Positions 8,189-16,701 are shown, counted from the first letter of the stretch. The stretch is DNA of 64,000 nt from G963675935 sp963675935 (GCA_963675935.2 OY780964.2:868001-932000), one strand, 5' to 3'. Notes: generated by a model not told the origin, from the letters alone. Translations and numbers: made by a program.

Positions 8189-8204
8189 GGCCGCCACGTG
8201 TAGA

Positions 8205-9092
8205 ATGGTTGGAATGATGCAAGACCCCTCGCCTGCCGGCAATCCTCTTTTCGCCGACCACTCGCGCGGCTACGCCTCGAATCGCTACGTCTATCCGGTG
8301 CTAAGCCGGCGGGCCGGCGGGCTGTCGATCGGCGTCAATCTAAATCTCGACCAGTTCTGCAACTTCAATTGCGTCTATTGCCAAGTCGAACGCGCGGCGC
8401 CGATCGCGGCTGAACCGGTCAATATGAAAATCCTGGCCGACGAGTTGGACCGGATGGTCGAACTGGTCGCGTCGGGCGAAATCTTTCTGGGGCCGCAGTT
8501 CCGCGACACGCCCTCGCCGCTCCGCCGGTTGAACGACATCGCTCTGAGTGGCGACGGCGAGCCGACCGCCTGCGATGATTTCGATCGGGCCGTCGAGGTG
8601 TGCGCCGAAGTGCGCCGGCGGCGAAAAATCGACGACGTGAAGCTCGTTTTGATCAGCAACGCCACGTTGTTTCACCAGCCCCGGGTGCGTCAGGCTCTAA
8701 CAATCCTGGACGCCAACAATGGCGAAATTTGGGCGAAGCTCGACGCCGGCACGGAAGATTACTACCGGCAGGTCGATCGCTCGGCGGCGCCCTGGCGGCG
8801 GATTCTCGACAATCTGCGAGACGCGGCCATCGAGCGGCCGATCGTCGTGCAATCGCTGTTTTTGCGGATGCACGGCGAACCGATGTCTCAGAGCGAATTG
8901 GCGGCCTATTGTGACCGACTGAATGAGATTACCTCGGCGGGTGGGCGAATCAAGCTGGTGCAAGCACACACAATCGCCCGGCGAACGGCCGAAAACTGGG
9001 TGACGGCGCTTAGCGACGGCGAGATTGAAGCCGTCGCGGAGACGGTGCGCCAGCGCACGGGCCTGCCCGTGGCGGCGTATTACGGCGGCTAG
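8205..9092 (+). CDS. Radical SAM protein
   Basis: The product, about 295 residues, has the CxxxCxxC iron-sulfur motif (CNFNCVYC, near residue 52) and SGDGEPTACDDF, a typical AdoMet-binding GxGEPT-type strand. The preceding GGLSIGVNLNLDQ and the SNRYVYPVLSRR opening resemble a bacterial radical-SAM group often annotated only at superfamily level. Substrate unknown. The ATG at 8175 lies inside a repeat, so ATG 8205, 8214 or 8217 is more likely. No partner protein is adjacent. Confidence 0.85.
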   Translation: MVGMMQDPSPAGNPLFADHSRGYASNRYVYPVLSRRAGGLSIGVNLNLDQFCNFNCVYCQVERAAPIAAEPVNMKILADELDRMVELVASGEIFLGPQFRDTPSPLRRLNDIALSGDGEPTACDDFDRAVEVCAEVRRRRKIDDVKLVLISNATLFHQPRVRQALTILDANNGEIWAKLDAGTEDYYRQVDRSAAPWRRILDNLRDAAIERPIVVQSLFLRMHGEPMSQSELAAYCDRLNEITSAGGRIKLVQAHTIARRTAENWVTALSDGEIEAVAETVRQRTGLPVAAYYGG

Positions 9093-9136
9093 CCTCAGTT
9101 CGTAGTGCCGCCTTTAGGCGGAAGAAGCTGTAGCGT

Positions 9137-9201
9137 GAGGTTATGGTTTAGCATAACACCTTGGCCAGCAACGCTTTTCGTTATGCTAAAGCATAACCTA
9201 C
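9137..9201. repeat. Palindromic element, family C (GTTATGCTAAAGCATAAC)
   Basis: GAGGTTATGGTTTAGCATAA at the left is mirrored by GTTATGCTAAAGCATAACCT at the right. Other family C copies or arms lie at 11720-11850, 36147-36300, 51345-51370 and 56808-56826. Apart from this and the family B element that follows, the 9093-9530 gap holds no recognisable gene. Confidence 0.85.
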
Positions 9202-9458
9202 GGCTGGCCAACCACGAACGTCGATTACTTCCGGTGCCGAATTCTTGCCCGGTTGCGACGTTTTTTGCGGCCGATCTTGCGTCGGCCTTTCCCGGTTGCT
9301 TTGGTTCCCACAGATCGCTCCGTACTGACGAAAAAAAGTATAAATCGCAGGCCGAGCGGGGGGCCCAGCCGACGCTTCCATCACGATGAAGACAAGTCAC
9401 GAGTATAGCAGATGCCCCCGCGAAGGGACAAGGGGGGAAACAAGGGCTTTTTTCAGCC

Positions 9459-9536
9459 GTTTAGCCGGCGAACTTGTTCGCCGCGTTTTTGTTGCAATCG
9501 CCAAGCACTCACGGCGAACAAGTTCGCCGGCTAAAC
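9459..9536. repeat. Palindromic element, family B (GTTTAGCCGGCGAAC)
   Basis: GTTTAGCCGGCGAACTTGTT at the left and AACAAGTTCGCCGGCTAAAC at the right are perfect inverted copies around about 38 bases. On the minus strand the GTTTAG of the right arm provides the stop codon of the response-regulator gene. Confidence 0.92.
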
Positions 9537-10004
9537 AGAGTCCCAGTTGTCGCCCGCGCCCCCACCCACATCGCAAATCGCCTGGCGGACTAACACCAAT
9601 AGGGCATTGGGATCATAGGGCTTGCGAAGAAAATAGTGGCAGCCAGCCGTCCGGCAGCGCCGCACCAATCCCGGCTGCTCGCGCCCGCTGAGGATCAGGA
9701 TCGGCACCGAGCTGGTTTCCGGCGAATCGGTCAATTGTTCGCAGATCGACAGTCCGTCGGCGTCGGGCAGGCCAAGGTCGAGAATGATGGCCGACGGCGG
9801 ATCGGCCTTCGCCTTACTGAGGCCCACATCGCCCGAATAGGCCGCCTGCGTGGCAAATCCCTGCTGTTTCAGCCGGTAGGAAAGCACCTCCGAAAGCGTG
9901 TCATCGTCGTCGATAATCAGCACCGAGTGCCGTTGGGGCGCGACGACGGGCATCGGTTGCGTCTCTTGAAGCGATTCCGGTAATGAGGCAAGCTCGGTCG
10001 GCAT
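9531..10004 (-). CDS. Single-domain response regulator (CheY-like receiver)
   Basis: The 157-residue product has the receiver core with the acidic cluster in LIIDDDDTL, the phospho-acceptor Asp in ILDLGLPDADG, the conserved Ser/Thr position in ILILSGRE and the Lys in FLRKPYD. There is no output domain, so it should act by protein contact within a phosphorelay. Minus-strand ATG 10004 opens a Pro-rich leader before the domain; the longer frame upstream is not receiver-like. Its TAG stop at 9531-9533 lies inside the family B palindrome. No histidine kinase is adjacent. Confidence 0.9.
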   Translation of the reverse strand: MPTELASLPESLQETQPMPVVAPQRHSVLIIDDDDTLSEVLSYRLKQQGFATQAAYSGDVGLSKAKADPPSAIILDLGLPDADGLSICEQLTDSPETSSVPILILSGREQPGLVRRCRTAGCHYFLRKPYDPNALLVLVRQAICDVGGGAGDNWDSV

Positions 10005-10079
10005 GGCGGGAGAATCTGGCGGGATTTCAAGAACCTTTTTGCGGCTATCAAATGTAGGGCAGGATTTTCGGAAGTCAAA

Positions 10080-10107
10080 TTGTGCCGATTGGTGAATGTG
10101 GTATATT
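10080..10107 (+). promoter_or_regulatory. Candidate sigma-70-type promoter for the M28 peptidase gene
   Basis: TTGTGC (10080-10085) and TATATT (10102-10107) are separated by 16 bases and end 21 bases before the ATG. Inferred from sequence match only. Confidence 0.35.
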
Positions 10108-10128
10108 ACTCCGTAGGATTTCCCCCCG

Positions 10129-11715
10129 ATGCGAATTACCCCCCGATCTACCCCGCCGACGGCCGTCTCGCTCCTGTTCTGCTGCCTGGTGGCCGTTTCA
10201 ACCAGTGCGGCCGAGAGCAGTTCGTCGTATCGGGCGGCCTTGGAATCGATCAAGTCCGACGAACTCGCCGAACAGGTGGGCAAGCTGGCCGATCCGGCCA
10301 TGGAAGGCCGTGAAGCCGGCACGCGGGGCGGATTTGCAGCCGGCGACCACTTGGTCGAACAATACCGCCGGCTCAAGTTCCGCGGCGTGGGCGACAACGA
10401 CGGTTTCTTCCAATCCTTCGAGCCGAACTTTCGCAATGTTCTGGCGATGCTGCCGGGCAGCGATCCGAAACTCAAGGATCAAGTGATCATCGTCGGCGCC
10501 CACTACGACCACGTCGGCTACGGCGGCCGAGGCTACAGCATCGGGCCTTACGGATACGTCTATCCCGGGGCCGACGACAACGCCAGCGGCACGTCGGCCG
10601 CGCTCGAGTTGGCCCAAGCATTCACGATCCTCGCTCATCCGCCCAAGCGGTCAATTCTTTTCGCCCATTGGGACGCCGAGGAAAAGGGCCTTTGGGGGTC
10701 GAAGTATTTTGCCACCCATCCAACCGTTCCGCTCGACCGCGTCGTGGCCGCGTTGAACATGGACATGCTCGGCCGGCTCCGCGACAAAACCGTCTACGTG
10801 TTCGGCTCGCGAAGCGGTGGTGGGTGGCGCCGGCTGTTGGCCGATCAGAACAGCGACAGCGGTTTGACGTTGCAATTCCCCTGGACCCTGAGAGCCAATG
10901 CCGATCATTGGCCGCTCTTCGATCTCGGAGTTCCGGTGCTGATGTTTCACACCGGGTTGCATAACGACTATCACCGAACGAGCGACGTCGCCGATCGCAT
11001 CAACTCTCCGGGCTTGGCGGAAGTGACGCGGCTGATTTTCGGCGTGGTTTACGAATTGGCCGATCGGCCGGCGACTCCGGCGTATCGAGCCGCAGCGAGA
11101 CACGAAACCCCGGAGACCGAAAAAGCCATTCTCGATCAAGTCGCGCCGCCGCCCGACCGGCTCGGCGTCGCCTGGATCGAAGACGCCGCCCGTGCCGGCG
11201 GAATTGTCGTGTCGAACGTCGTGCCCGGCTCGCCGGCTGCCCGAGCGGGATTGCAAGCGGGCGATTGCATCGTGCGATTCGCGGGTTGGGCGATCCAAAA
11301 CGACGACGACTTTTATGGGATCGTTTCAGCCGCCAAAAATCCCGTCTCGATGACCGTCAAGCGTTCGGGCGAACCGAATACGAATACGAATACGAATAGA
11401 AAAACGCTCGAATTGAAAGTAACGCTCGACGGCGATCCCCTGCGATGGGGTATGGTTTGGCGCGTTGACGACGCCGAGCCGGGCACGGTCATCCTGACGC
11501 ACGTCGTGCGAGGCTCGCCCGCCGCTCGCGCCTCGCTCGCCCCCGGCGACCGCATCTATCAAGTCGGCGGACGGGATTTCGCCGACGAATCCGGTTTTGT
11601 GCGACTGGTCAAAACCCCATCGGAGTCGTTGCAATTATTGGTCGAGCGCGACGGCCGGCTTCGCCCCGTGACCGTGCGGCTTCGCCGGATCGAACCGCTC
11701 AAGCAAGCGGCCTGA
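10129..11715 (+). CDS. Secreted M28-family metallopeptidase with two PDZ domains
   Basis: The 528-residue protein has a signal peptide (LLFCCLVAVSTSAAE) and then an M28 aminopeptidase-type domain with all expected zinc ligands visible: H in VGAHYDH, bridging D in GADDNASG, catalytic Glu in WDAEEKGLWGS, D in NMDMLGR and the final H in HNDYHRTSD. Two PDZ domains follow (around GSPAARAGLQAGDCIVRF and GSPAARASLAPGDRIYQV). It probably trims peptides outside the cytoplasm. A hexanucleotide microsatellite inside the first PDZ domain encodes an Asn-Thr run. It is divergent from the response regulator. Confidence 0.92.
   Translation: MRITPRSTPPTAVSLLFCCLVAVSTSAAESSSSYRAALESIKSDELAEQVGKLADPAMEGREAGTRGGFAAGDHLVEQYRRLKFRGVGDNDGFFQSFEPNFRNVLAMLPGSDPKLKDQVIIVGAHYDHVGYGGRGYSIGPYGYVYPGADDNASGTSAALELAQAFTILAHPPKRSILFAHWDAEEKGLWGSKYFATHPTVPLDRVVAALNMDMLGRLRDKTVYVFGSRSGGGWRRLLADQNSDSGLTLQFPWTLRANADHWPLFDLGVPVLMFHTGLHNDYHRTSDVADRINSPGLAEVTRLIFGVVYELADRPATPAYRAAARHETPETEKAILDQVAPPPDRLGVAWIEDAARAGGIVVSNVVPGSPAARAGLQAGDCIVRFAGWAIQNDDDFYGIVSAAKNPVSMTVKRSGEPNTNTNTNRKTLELKVTLDGDPLRWGMVWRVDDAEPGTVILTHVVRGSPAARASLAPGDRIYQVGGRDFADESGFVRLVKTPSESLQLLVERDGRLRPVTVRLRRIEPLKQAA
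11375..11398. repeat. Microsatellite (CGAATA)x4 in coding sequence
   Basis: Four perfect CGAATA units encode the NTNTNTN run in the first PDZ domain of the M28 peptidase. A six-base unit keeps the frame when copy number changes. Confidence 0.9.
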
Positions 11716-11719
11716 GTTG

Positions 11720-11850
11720 GTAGGTTATGCTTTCGTCTAGCGCGGCGTAGCCGCAACCAAGATTGAAATAGGTATCCTTGCCTTTTGACGCCCCCCAAAC
11801 CAACACCGTGACCGGCATTGTTTTGTGTTATGCTAAAGCATAACCTCCGG
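11720..11850. repeat. Degenerate or interrupted family C element
   Basis: A left arm, TAGGTTATGCTTTCG, and a right arm, GTTATGCTAAAGCATAACCT, are separated by about 90 bases. The right arm ends about 20 bases before the MFS start codon. Confidence 0.6.
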
Positions 11851-11868
11851 ATTAAGAATTCCACGAAC

Positions 11869-13200
11869 ATGCCGACGTTCGAGACGAAACTGCGAGCGTT
11901 TTTCACCGGCCCGGACCTGCCGGCCGACGCTCGCCGAACATTCCGCTTCCACGTCGCCTACGCCATTCTCGACGCCGTCGTCGGCGGCGTTTTGTTGAAC
12001 GCCCCGATCGTGGCGTTGCGGGCCATGCAGGCCGACAGTTGGCAACTGCCCATCCGCGAGGTCTTTTCCGGCGTCGGAATGCTGGCCGCGCTGTATCTCG
12101 GAAGCTGGATGGCGCCGCGGCGCAAAATGCCGTTCGTTTTCATACCGGGTCTTCTCGCCGGCGCCAGTTCGCTGGCGATGGCATTCGCCGTCGGCGATTC
12201 CTTTTGGTTCCTTATGCTCTTCAGTCTGGGCGCGATGTTTGAAATCATTACTCGGCCGGCCATCACGGCGATCGTGCGTCTGAACTATCCGGTCGCCGCG
12301 CGAGGCCACGTCACGGGCTGCGTGCGTCAATGGTCGTCGCTGGCGTTTCTGGCGTCGAACCTGACGGCCGCCTATCTTTTGCAGAGGGCCGGCGGCTCGG
12401 CATTGCACATGGCGCGGATGCAAATCGTTTTTGTCGCCCTGCTTGGCACGGCGGCGTTCTTCTGCTTTCGGCAAATTCGCGTCAACGACAACGTCGAGAA
12501 GCTGCGCCGCGACCTGCGCCCGGAGTTTCTGAAGAACGTGACCGAGGCCGCCCTCGTGGTGGCGCGCGACGGGCGATTTCGGCGTTATCTATTCGGATGC
12601 TTTTTAGACAACTTCTCTCAGATGCTCTATTTCCCGCTGATTTGGGCGTTTCTGAGCAAGACGCTGGAATACGACTATGTGGGCTGCGCGGCAATGATGC
12701 ACGCCATTCCCGCCTTGGCCGCCTTTGTCGCCACGGGCATGATCGGCCGATGGATCGACCGCACGAACCCCTGGGTTTCCTGGGCGTGGATTCGTTTCGC
12801 CTGGGGATTCGACGCCCTGCTGCTGGCCGCCACGCCGTTTGCCGCGGGCTATCTGCCGCCGATGCTTTTTGTTCTACCGCTGCTGGGCCGTCTTTTGCGA
12901 GGAAGCGTCCAGGGCGGTTGGTGGATTCTTTGGTGGCAGATCGGCGTGACCAACTTCGCGCCCCCGGGCAAAGACACCAGCCGATATACCGGCCTGATGG
13001 TCTTTTTGAACGGCTTCACGAAGGTGGCGGCCTCGCTTCTGGCGATGGTTCTGGCCGGATTGGCGATGTCGCCGGTAGCGTTTCTCGTCGTCGGCGGCGC
13101 GGGCGTGATACTCTCCGGCGTTTACTCGCTCACCCAAGCCGCCCGCGAGCGCCGCGAAAATCGGCCGCGAACCATCGCCGAGTTCGAGTCGCAATTTTAA
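11869..13200 (+). CDS. MFS-type membrane transporter
   Basis: The 443-residue protein has about 10-12 hydrophobic segments, including LNAPIVALRAM near the N-terminus, FIPGLLAGASSLAMAFAV and LFSLGAMFEIITRPAITAI. The RxxR-type cytoplasmic turns and two-half layout are those of a major facilitator carrier. Substrate cannot be read from the sequence. The start at 11869 excludes an N-terminal extension encoded by the family C palindrome. It converges on the GTPase pair. Confidence 0.75.
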   Translation: MPTFETKLRAFFTGPDLPADARRTFRFHVAYAILDAVVGGVLLNAPIVALRAMQADSWQLPIREVFSGVGMLAALYLGSWMAPRRKMPFVFIPGLLAGASSLAMAFAVGDSFWFLMLFSLGAMFEIITRPAITAIVRLNYPVAARGHVTGCVRQWSSLAFLASNLTAAYLLQRAGGSALHMARMQIVFVALLGTAAFFCFRQIRVNDNVEKLRRDLRPEFLKNVTEAALVVARDGRFRRYLFGCFLDNFSQMLYFPLIWAFLSKTLEYDYVGCAAMMHAIPALAAFVATGMIGRWIDRTNPWVSWAWIRFAWGFDALLLAATPFAAGYLPPMLFVLPLLGRLLRGSVQGGWWILWWQIGVTNFAPPGKDTSRYTGLMVFLNGFTKVAASLLAMVLAGLAMSPVAFLVVGGAGVILSGVYSLTQAARERRENRPRTIAEFESQF

Positions 13201-13240
13201 GGCGAATTGTCGCCGACGACAGGGGCTCTCGTCTTGCTCT

Positions 13241-13624
13241 TCAATTCGCGAAATGCCCCAACCGAGCGAACAACATATTATTTTGCATCAGGTTGGCTTC
13301 CAAATCAGCAAGCAGCACCGTCAATTCCACACTATCCATGTCATCGCTGGTTGCATGTTCTATCGTTTGCGACACAGCCCTGACTAGTTTTTCCAATGCT
13401 GGTTGAAGTTTGTAAAAACCGGCCTGGATCGCCCAAAACCGTGCGGAAGCGATTTCGCGATTGTCTTTTCGAGACTCTTCATTGGCGGGAGCATTGCTTC
13501 GAGAATTGACTAATGCTTGCGATATTTCTTCCGCTTCTTCCCGTTGTTTCACGAGGACGGCGATATAATCCCTACACAGAGAACTCAACCTCGATACTCG
13601 GGATTCGATGAGATCGGTGCTCAT
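13241..13624 (-). CDS. Small helical protein paired with a GTPase
   Basis: The 127-residue, all-helical product has no signal peptide or membrane segment and is rich in Glu, Leu and Ala (REEAEEISQALVN, LEKLVRAVSQTIEHATS). Its ATG overlaps the TGA of the upstream GTPase gene (ATGA), and GGAGGAG lies just upstream, so translation is coupled. No family recognised. A regulator or effector of the GTPase is the natural inference. It ends 41 bases from the convergent MFS gene. Confidence 0.7.
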   Translation of the reverse strand: MSTDLIESRVSRLSSLCRDYIAVLVKQREEAEEISQALVNSRSNAPANEESRKDNREIASARFWAIQAGFYKLQPALEKLVRAVSQTIEHATSDDMDSVELTVLLADLEANLMQNNMLFARLGHFAN

Positions 13625-14472
13625 GCGTTCTCCTCCCATTTTTTGAGTGCATAGACCGTCTCCCACAAACGCCGCAGGGAGTCAGCCTGGAGGTTCTGGT
13701 CGTATCCTGCCACCGTACTCGCCAGGAGTTCGCCGACGCCCGTTGTGAAATTGCTGATGACCAGGGATGAAAACGCATATTCATGGCGCATGTTCTTCCT
13801 GGCCGCGACTGGGATGATCTCGTTGATCAATTTGCCATATTCACCCGTTCGATAATGCGATTCCACGCCTGCGCGTTCCGCCCACCACAAATCCTGTTTC
13901 GTCACCAATGTCAATAGCCATGTTTTTCGGTTGTTGGCGCGAAGGAAGGGCGTGAGCCTGCGAAGCACGTTGATTTCGTCGGCACGACACACCTGCAAAA
14001 AAGCGGAAAGAAACGATGAATCGTCACCCTGATATAATCGGTGATGCTTGTAACTGATTTCGCCCAGGCTGTGATACCCATACGAACTCGTCAGGATAAT
14101 GCCGCGATACCCGCCGGCGCCGATGGTTTCTTCCAACTCGGCCCAAGTCGCGTCGCGCCGATGACGTTGCCCCGGAGGCACAATAAGCTCAACCGTCCGG
14201 TCATCGTCCAACAGATATCGCTCAAGGCCAAGACTTTCTTGATAAGCCCCGGGAATTTCCAGCAGGGAATCATATTGGCCGGATAGCAGTTGCGCGAATG
14301 TCGATTTGCCCACGCCTCCGGGACCGATGATGAGAATGCTCGATGTCAGCCCTTCTCCACGCGGAGGAAAAAGCCAACGCCTAAGCTCCGCGAGCCGGGC
14401 GGCAACCCATGCCCTGTTTTCCCAGAGCCACTGCCCCGCCTGTTTCCATATCTCGCCGCCAGGGTTTTCCAT
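13621..14472 (-). CDS. Putative P-loop GTPase, first gene of a coupled pair
   Basis: The 283-residue protein has an amphipathic, Trp-rich N-terminus (residues 8-34), a P-loop GPGGVGKST (50-58) after a hydrophobic strand, a switch-II-like LIVPPGQRHRRD (residues 97-107) where Ras-type proteins have DxAGQ, and TKQD (191-194) as the guanine-specifying N/TKxD motif. This is a Ras-like GTPase with an unusual PPGQ G3 motif lacking the usual Asp. It is followed with ATGA overlap by a small helical protein. Role unknown; conflict-system or membrane-associated signalling GTPases have similar two-gene layouts (inference). Confidence 0.75.
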   Translation of the reverse strand: MENPGGEIWKQAGQWLWENRAWVAARLAELRRWLFPPRGEGLTSSILIIGPGGVGKSTFAQLLSGQYDSLLEIPGAYQESLGLERYLLDDDRTVELIVPPGQRHRRDATWAELEETIGAGGYRGIILTSSYGYHSLGEISYKHHRLYQGDDSSFLSAFLQVCRADEINVLRRLTPFLRANNRKTWLLTLVTKQDLWWAERAGVESHYRTGEYGKLINEIIPVAARKNMRHEYAFSSLVISNFTTGVGELLASTVAGYDQNLQADSLRRLWETVYALKKWEENA

Positions 14473-14605
14473 TCGCCACCTTTCCTAGCATCGAGGCGCT
14501 ACAACCAACCCTTTTTATTCTACATCGAAACACCAAAAGATAGTATAGGAGGATGCATCCCCCCCCGGCAAGTCGATTCCGTGCCGGCTTGCCGAGATCG
14601 ACGAT

Positions 14606-16117
14606 TCACTCGAAATACGTCGCCCCCGTCACTTTCATGCCCGGCGATACTTTCGACCGAAACTCCTCGGCGTCCAACGCGAACAACGGACTCACCTCGA
14701 CCGTGATCGCGTCGGTCACATCAACGCCGGACTGACGCAGCCAGCCGCGATAAAACGCCGACAACTGCTCGCGGACGCTCTCCGGCGTGTCGGCCTTCGC
14801 GCCCGAGGCGTTTTTCAATGGGCCAAACGCCAACGCCGGATCGACCTCGACGACAATCGCATTCCGGGCTTGCGGCAACAGATCGAAAATGAACCGCTCG
14901 AACTTGATCGCGTTCGGCTGCGTCGGCTCGACCCGATGGCCCGACGGATCGACGTGGGCCACTTTTTTGTGGGCGATGTGGAAGGGTAAGCCGGACGCTG
15001 GCGAGGCTGTTGCAGCGTCTGAAGGGGACAGGTCCATGTTTTCGGCCGACGTTTTACTCGCGGAACAAGTCTTCTCGCCGAAAAATGGACCAGTCCCCGC
15101 GCCGAAAAATGGACCAGTCCCCGCCTCACGCCGTAAAAACGCCGCGTCGAACACGTGAACCGCGATGCTGCCCGCCCAGATCGAAAGCGAACCGTCGGCG
15201 TTTCGGCGGCGGGCCGCTTCGTCCGGCAAATCGCTGTACTCGATCACCATGAGCCGATCGTCGACCCGCACGACGTTGCCCACTCGCTCCAACGGATCGC
15301 GCTTGGCGATGACCTGGCTCGAAAGCTCGGAGCCGGCCAAGAGATGGTAGCCGACGAACTCCTGCCCGCAAATATCGACCAGCGGATTATCGACCTGAAA
15401 ATAGAACAAGTGGCGCACGCCGCGGCGTTCGATGTCGTCGAGCGCGCCGCTGCGGAGCATCGCGGCCAACATGCCGCCGTGCCCATCGGGACTCGTCGCG
15501 ATTCGATCGGGAGCATCCAACAGCACACGGCCGGTTTCCGCATCGACCGCGGGCATCGTGCCTTGGCAAAACACGAAAAGGTCTTCCGCCGGCAGCCCGA
15601 AACGATCGTGCGCGGCGAAGAACGCCACGGTTTCGTCGTGCGTAGCGCGGCTCGTCATCAAATAGAGCGGAATCCGCACACCATAGCGCCGCGCGGCGGC
15701 CACGATCTTTTCGACGTGAATCTGAAAGAGCGTCTTGTTCGAGATCGGGCCGATGGGGAACATGCCCTTCGGATGGTCGAAGCCGAGGCGGGTGCCCTGT
15801 CCGCCGGCGACGAGGATAACGCCGAGTTGCCCGGCCGCGAGGGCCTCGACAGCGCGCCGCCGGGCTTCTTCCGGGCTGAAGGGATTCTTCGCGGCGTCGA
15901 GCCGAAACGCGGGCGGCGGCTCGGCCCGCGAGGCCAGCTCTTGCAGATTCCCTTGCTCGTTGCGGCCGTCATAAAGCCGGCGCAGCTCGGCGAAGTCGAT
16001 GGCCTCGATTTGCCGGGCAAGCGAATCTTGTTGCGTCGAGTCGAGCGTATCCCAGAAGACAAGCAGATGTTCTTGGCCGAAGGGACGAAGTTTTACGAGT
16101 AGTTGTTCTTTAGTCAT
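14606..16117 (-). CDS. UDP-N-acetylglucosamine/UDP-sugar pyrophosphorylase (UDPGP family) with in-frame palindromic insert
   Basis: The 503-residue protein has the UDPGP signature VAGGQGTRLGFDHPKGMFPI, then KTLFQIHVEKIVAAARRYG and the substrate-pocket block FFYQVDN-like FYFQVDNPLVDICGQEF, as in eukaryote-type UAP1 enzymes that make UDP-GlcNAc from UTP and GlcNAc-1-P. Residues about 332-365 (GTGPFFGAGTGPFFGEKT and following) are foreign to the family. They coincide with a family A palindrome at 15024-15122 whose right arm is present twice, giving the duplicated GTGPFFG peptide. The frame stays open throughout. Confidence 0.9.
   Translation of the reverse strand: MTKEQLLVKLRPFGQEHLLVFWDTLDSTQQDSLARQIEAIDFAELRRLYDGRNEQGNLQELASRAEPPPAFRLDAAKNPFSPEEARRRAVEALAAGQLGVILVAGGQGTRLGFDHPKGMFPIGPISNKTLFQIHVEKIVAAARRYGVRIPLYLMTSRATHDETVAFFAAHDRFGLPAEDLFVFCQGTMPAVDAETGRVLLDAPDRIATSPDGHGGMLAAMLRSGALDDIERRGVRHLFYFQVDNPLVDICGQEFVGYHLLAGSELSSQVIAKRDPLERVGNVVRVDDRLMVIEYSDLPDEAARRRNADGSLSIWAGSIAVHVFDAAFLRREAGTGPFFGAGTGPFFGEKTCSASKTSAENMDLSPSDAATASPASGLPFHIAHKKVAHVDPSGHRVEPTQPNAIKFERFIFDLLPQARNAIVVEVDPALAFGPLKNASGAKADTPESVREQLSAFYRGWLRQSGVDVTDAITVEVSPLFALDAEEFRSKVSPGMKVTGATYFE
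15024..15122. repeat. In-frame family A palindrome with duplicated right arm
   Basis: Left arm GGGGACAGGTCCATGTTTTC. Right arm CGAAAAATGGACCAGTCCCC occurs twice in tandem (around 15079-15098 and 15103-15122). The whole element is translated within the pyrophosphorylase. Confidence 0.9.
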
Positions 16118-16138
16118 GGATGCTCTATCTGCGAACCG

Positions 16139-16387
16139 TTACGAGGAAACAAGAGCCTCTCTCGCATTCTGAATCGTAATATGTGGATTGGAACTTGGAA
16201 TGGGCACGGGGAGGCGTTGTTGATTCAGAAGCTCGACGTGTTCCTTCATTCCCCACTTTGCTTGATAGAGGCAATCTTCAACCGAGTGTCCGATGCCGCT
16301 GAAGCCCTCCAAGTCCGGCGAATAGAAACCGAAATAGTCGGGTTCTTCCGTGGCTTCGATCACCAACGAATAGGGCAATTCGATCAT
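16139..16387 (-). CDS. hicB: HicB-like antitoxin
   Basis: The 82-residue protein has the partial RNase H-like fold of HicB (YSLVIEATEEPDYFGFYSPD, LEGFSGIGHSVEDCLYQA). The C-terminus has no obvious ribbon-helix-helix or HTH. It should bind and neutralise the adjacent HicA. AGAGGTGACGC precedes ATG 16387. It lies 17 bases downstream of hicA on the same strand, the usual hicA-hicB order. Confidence 0.85.
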   Translation of the reverse strand: MIELPYSLVIEATEEPDYFGFYSPDLEGFSGIGHSVEDCLYQAKWGMKEHVELLNQQRLPVPIPSSNPHITIQNAREALVSS

Positions 16388-16404
16388 GCGTCACCTCTTG
16401 CGAT

Positions 16405-16590
16405 TTACTTCAAGCCTGCCGCTTTGAGAATGCTATAACACGTGCCGACGGGGATTTCCCTCGCCCCGTGATAATCCACGCGAATCAACCTTGGCCAGCC
16501 CGGCTTGCCATAATAGCGAACCGATCCTTTTTCTCTTACGACCCGAAAGCCGGCCTTTTCAAGAAGTCGCACCAATTCGCTGAACTTCAC
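16405..16590 (-). CDS. hicA: HicA-like toxin lacking the catalytic histidine
   Basis: The 61-residue dsRBD-like protein has the HicA frame: KFSELVRLLEKAGFRVVREK, then VDYHGAREIPVGTCYSILKA and AGLK. Canonical HicA has a catalytic His in the GSH/SNH position after the first helix (H24 in E. coli HicA). Here the motif is GSVRYYG with Val at residue 24. The product may be inactive, or another residue such as the later His may substitute. The start is GTG 16590 with GGAGGT upstream. Confidence 0.85.
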   Translation of the reverse strand: MKFSELVRLLEKAGFRVVREKGSVRYYGKPGWPRLIRVDYHGAREIPVGTCYSILKAAGLK

Positions 16591-16701
16591 CGGCTACCTC
16601 CGACGGCGTCTACAAAATCATTCAGACATGCTTATATTTTACGGCGAGATGATTGAATGGGTCAAGCCGCCCCCATTGCGGATTCGCCCCATTCATCGGC
16701 C

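Noticed and set aside
16591..16701. Shared operon of the 16702 gene with hicAB
   Set aside because: Same strand, but a 110-base gap without signals and no known pairing; left as separate.
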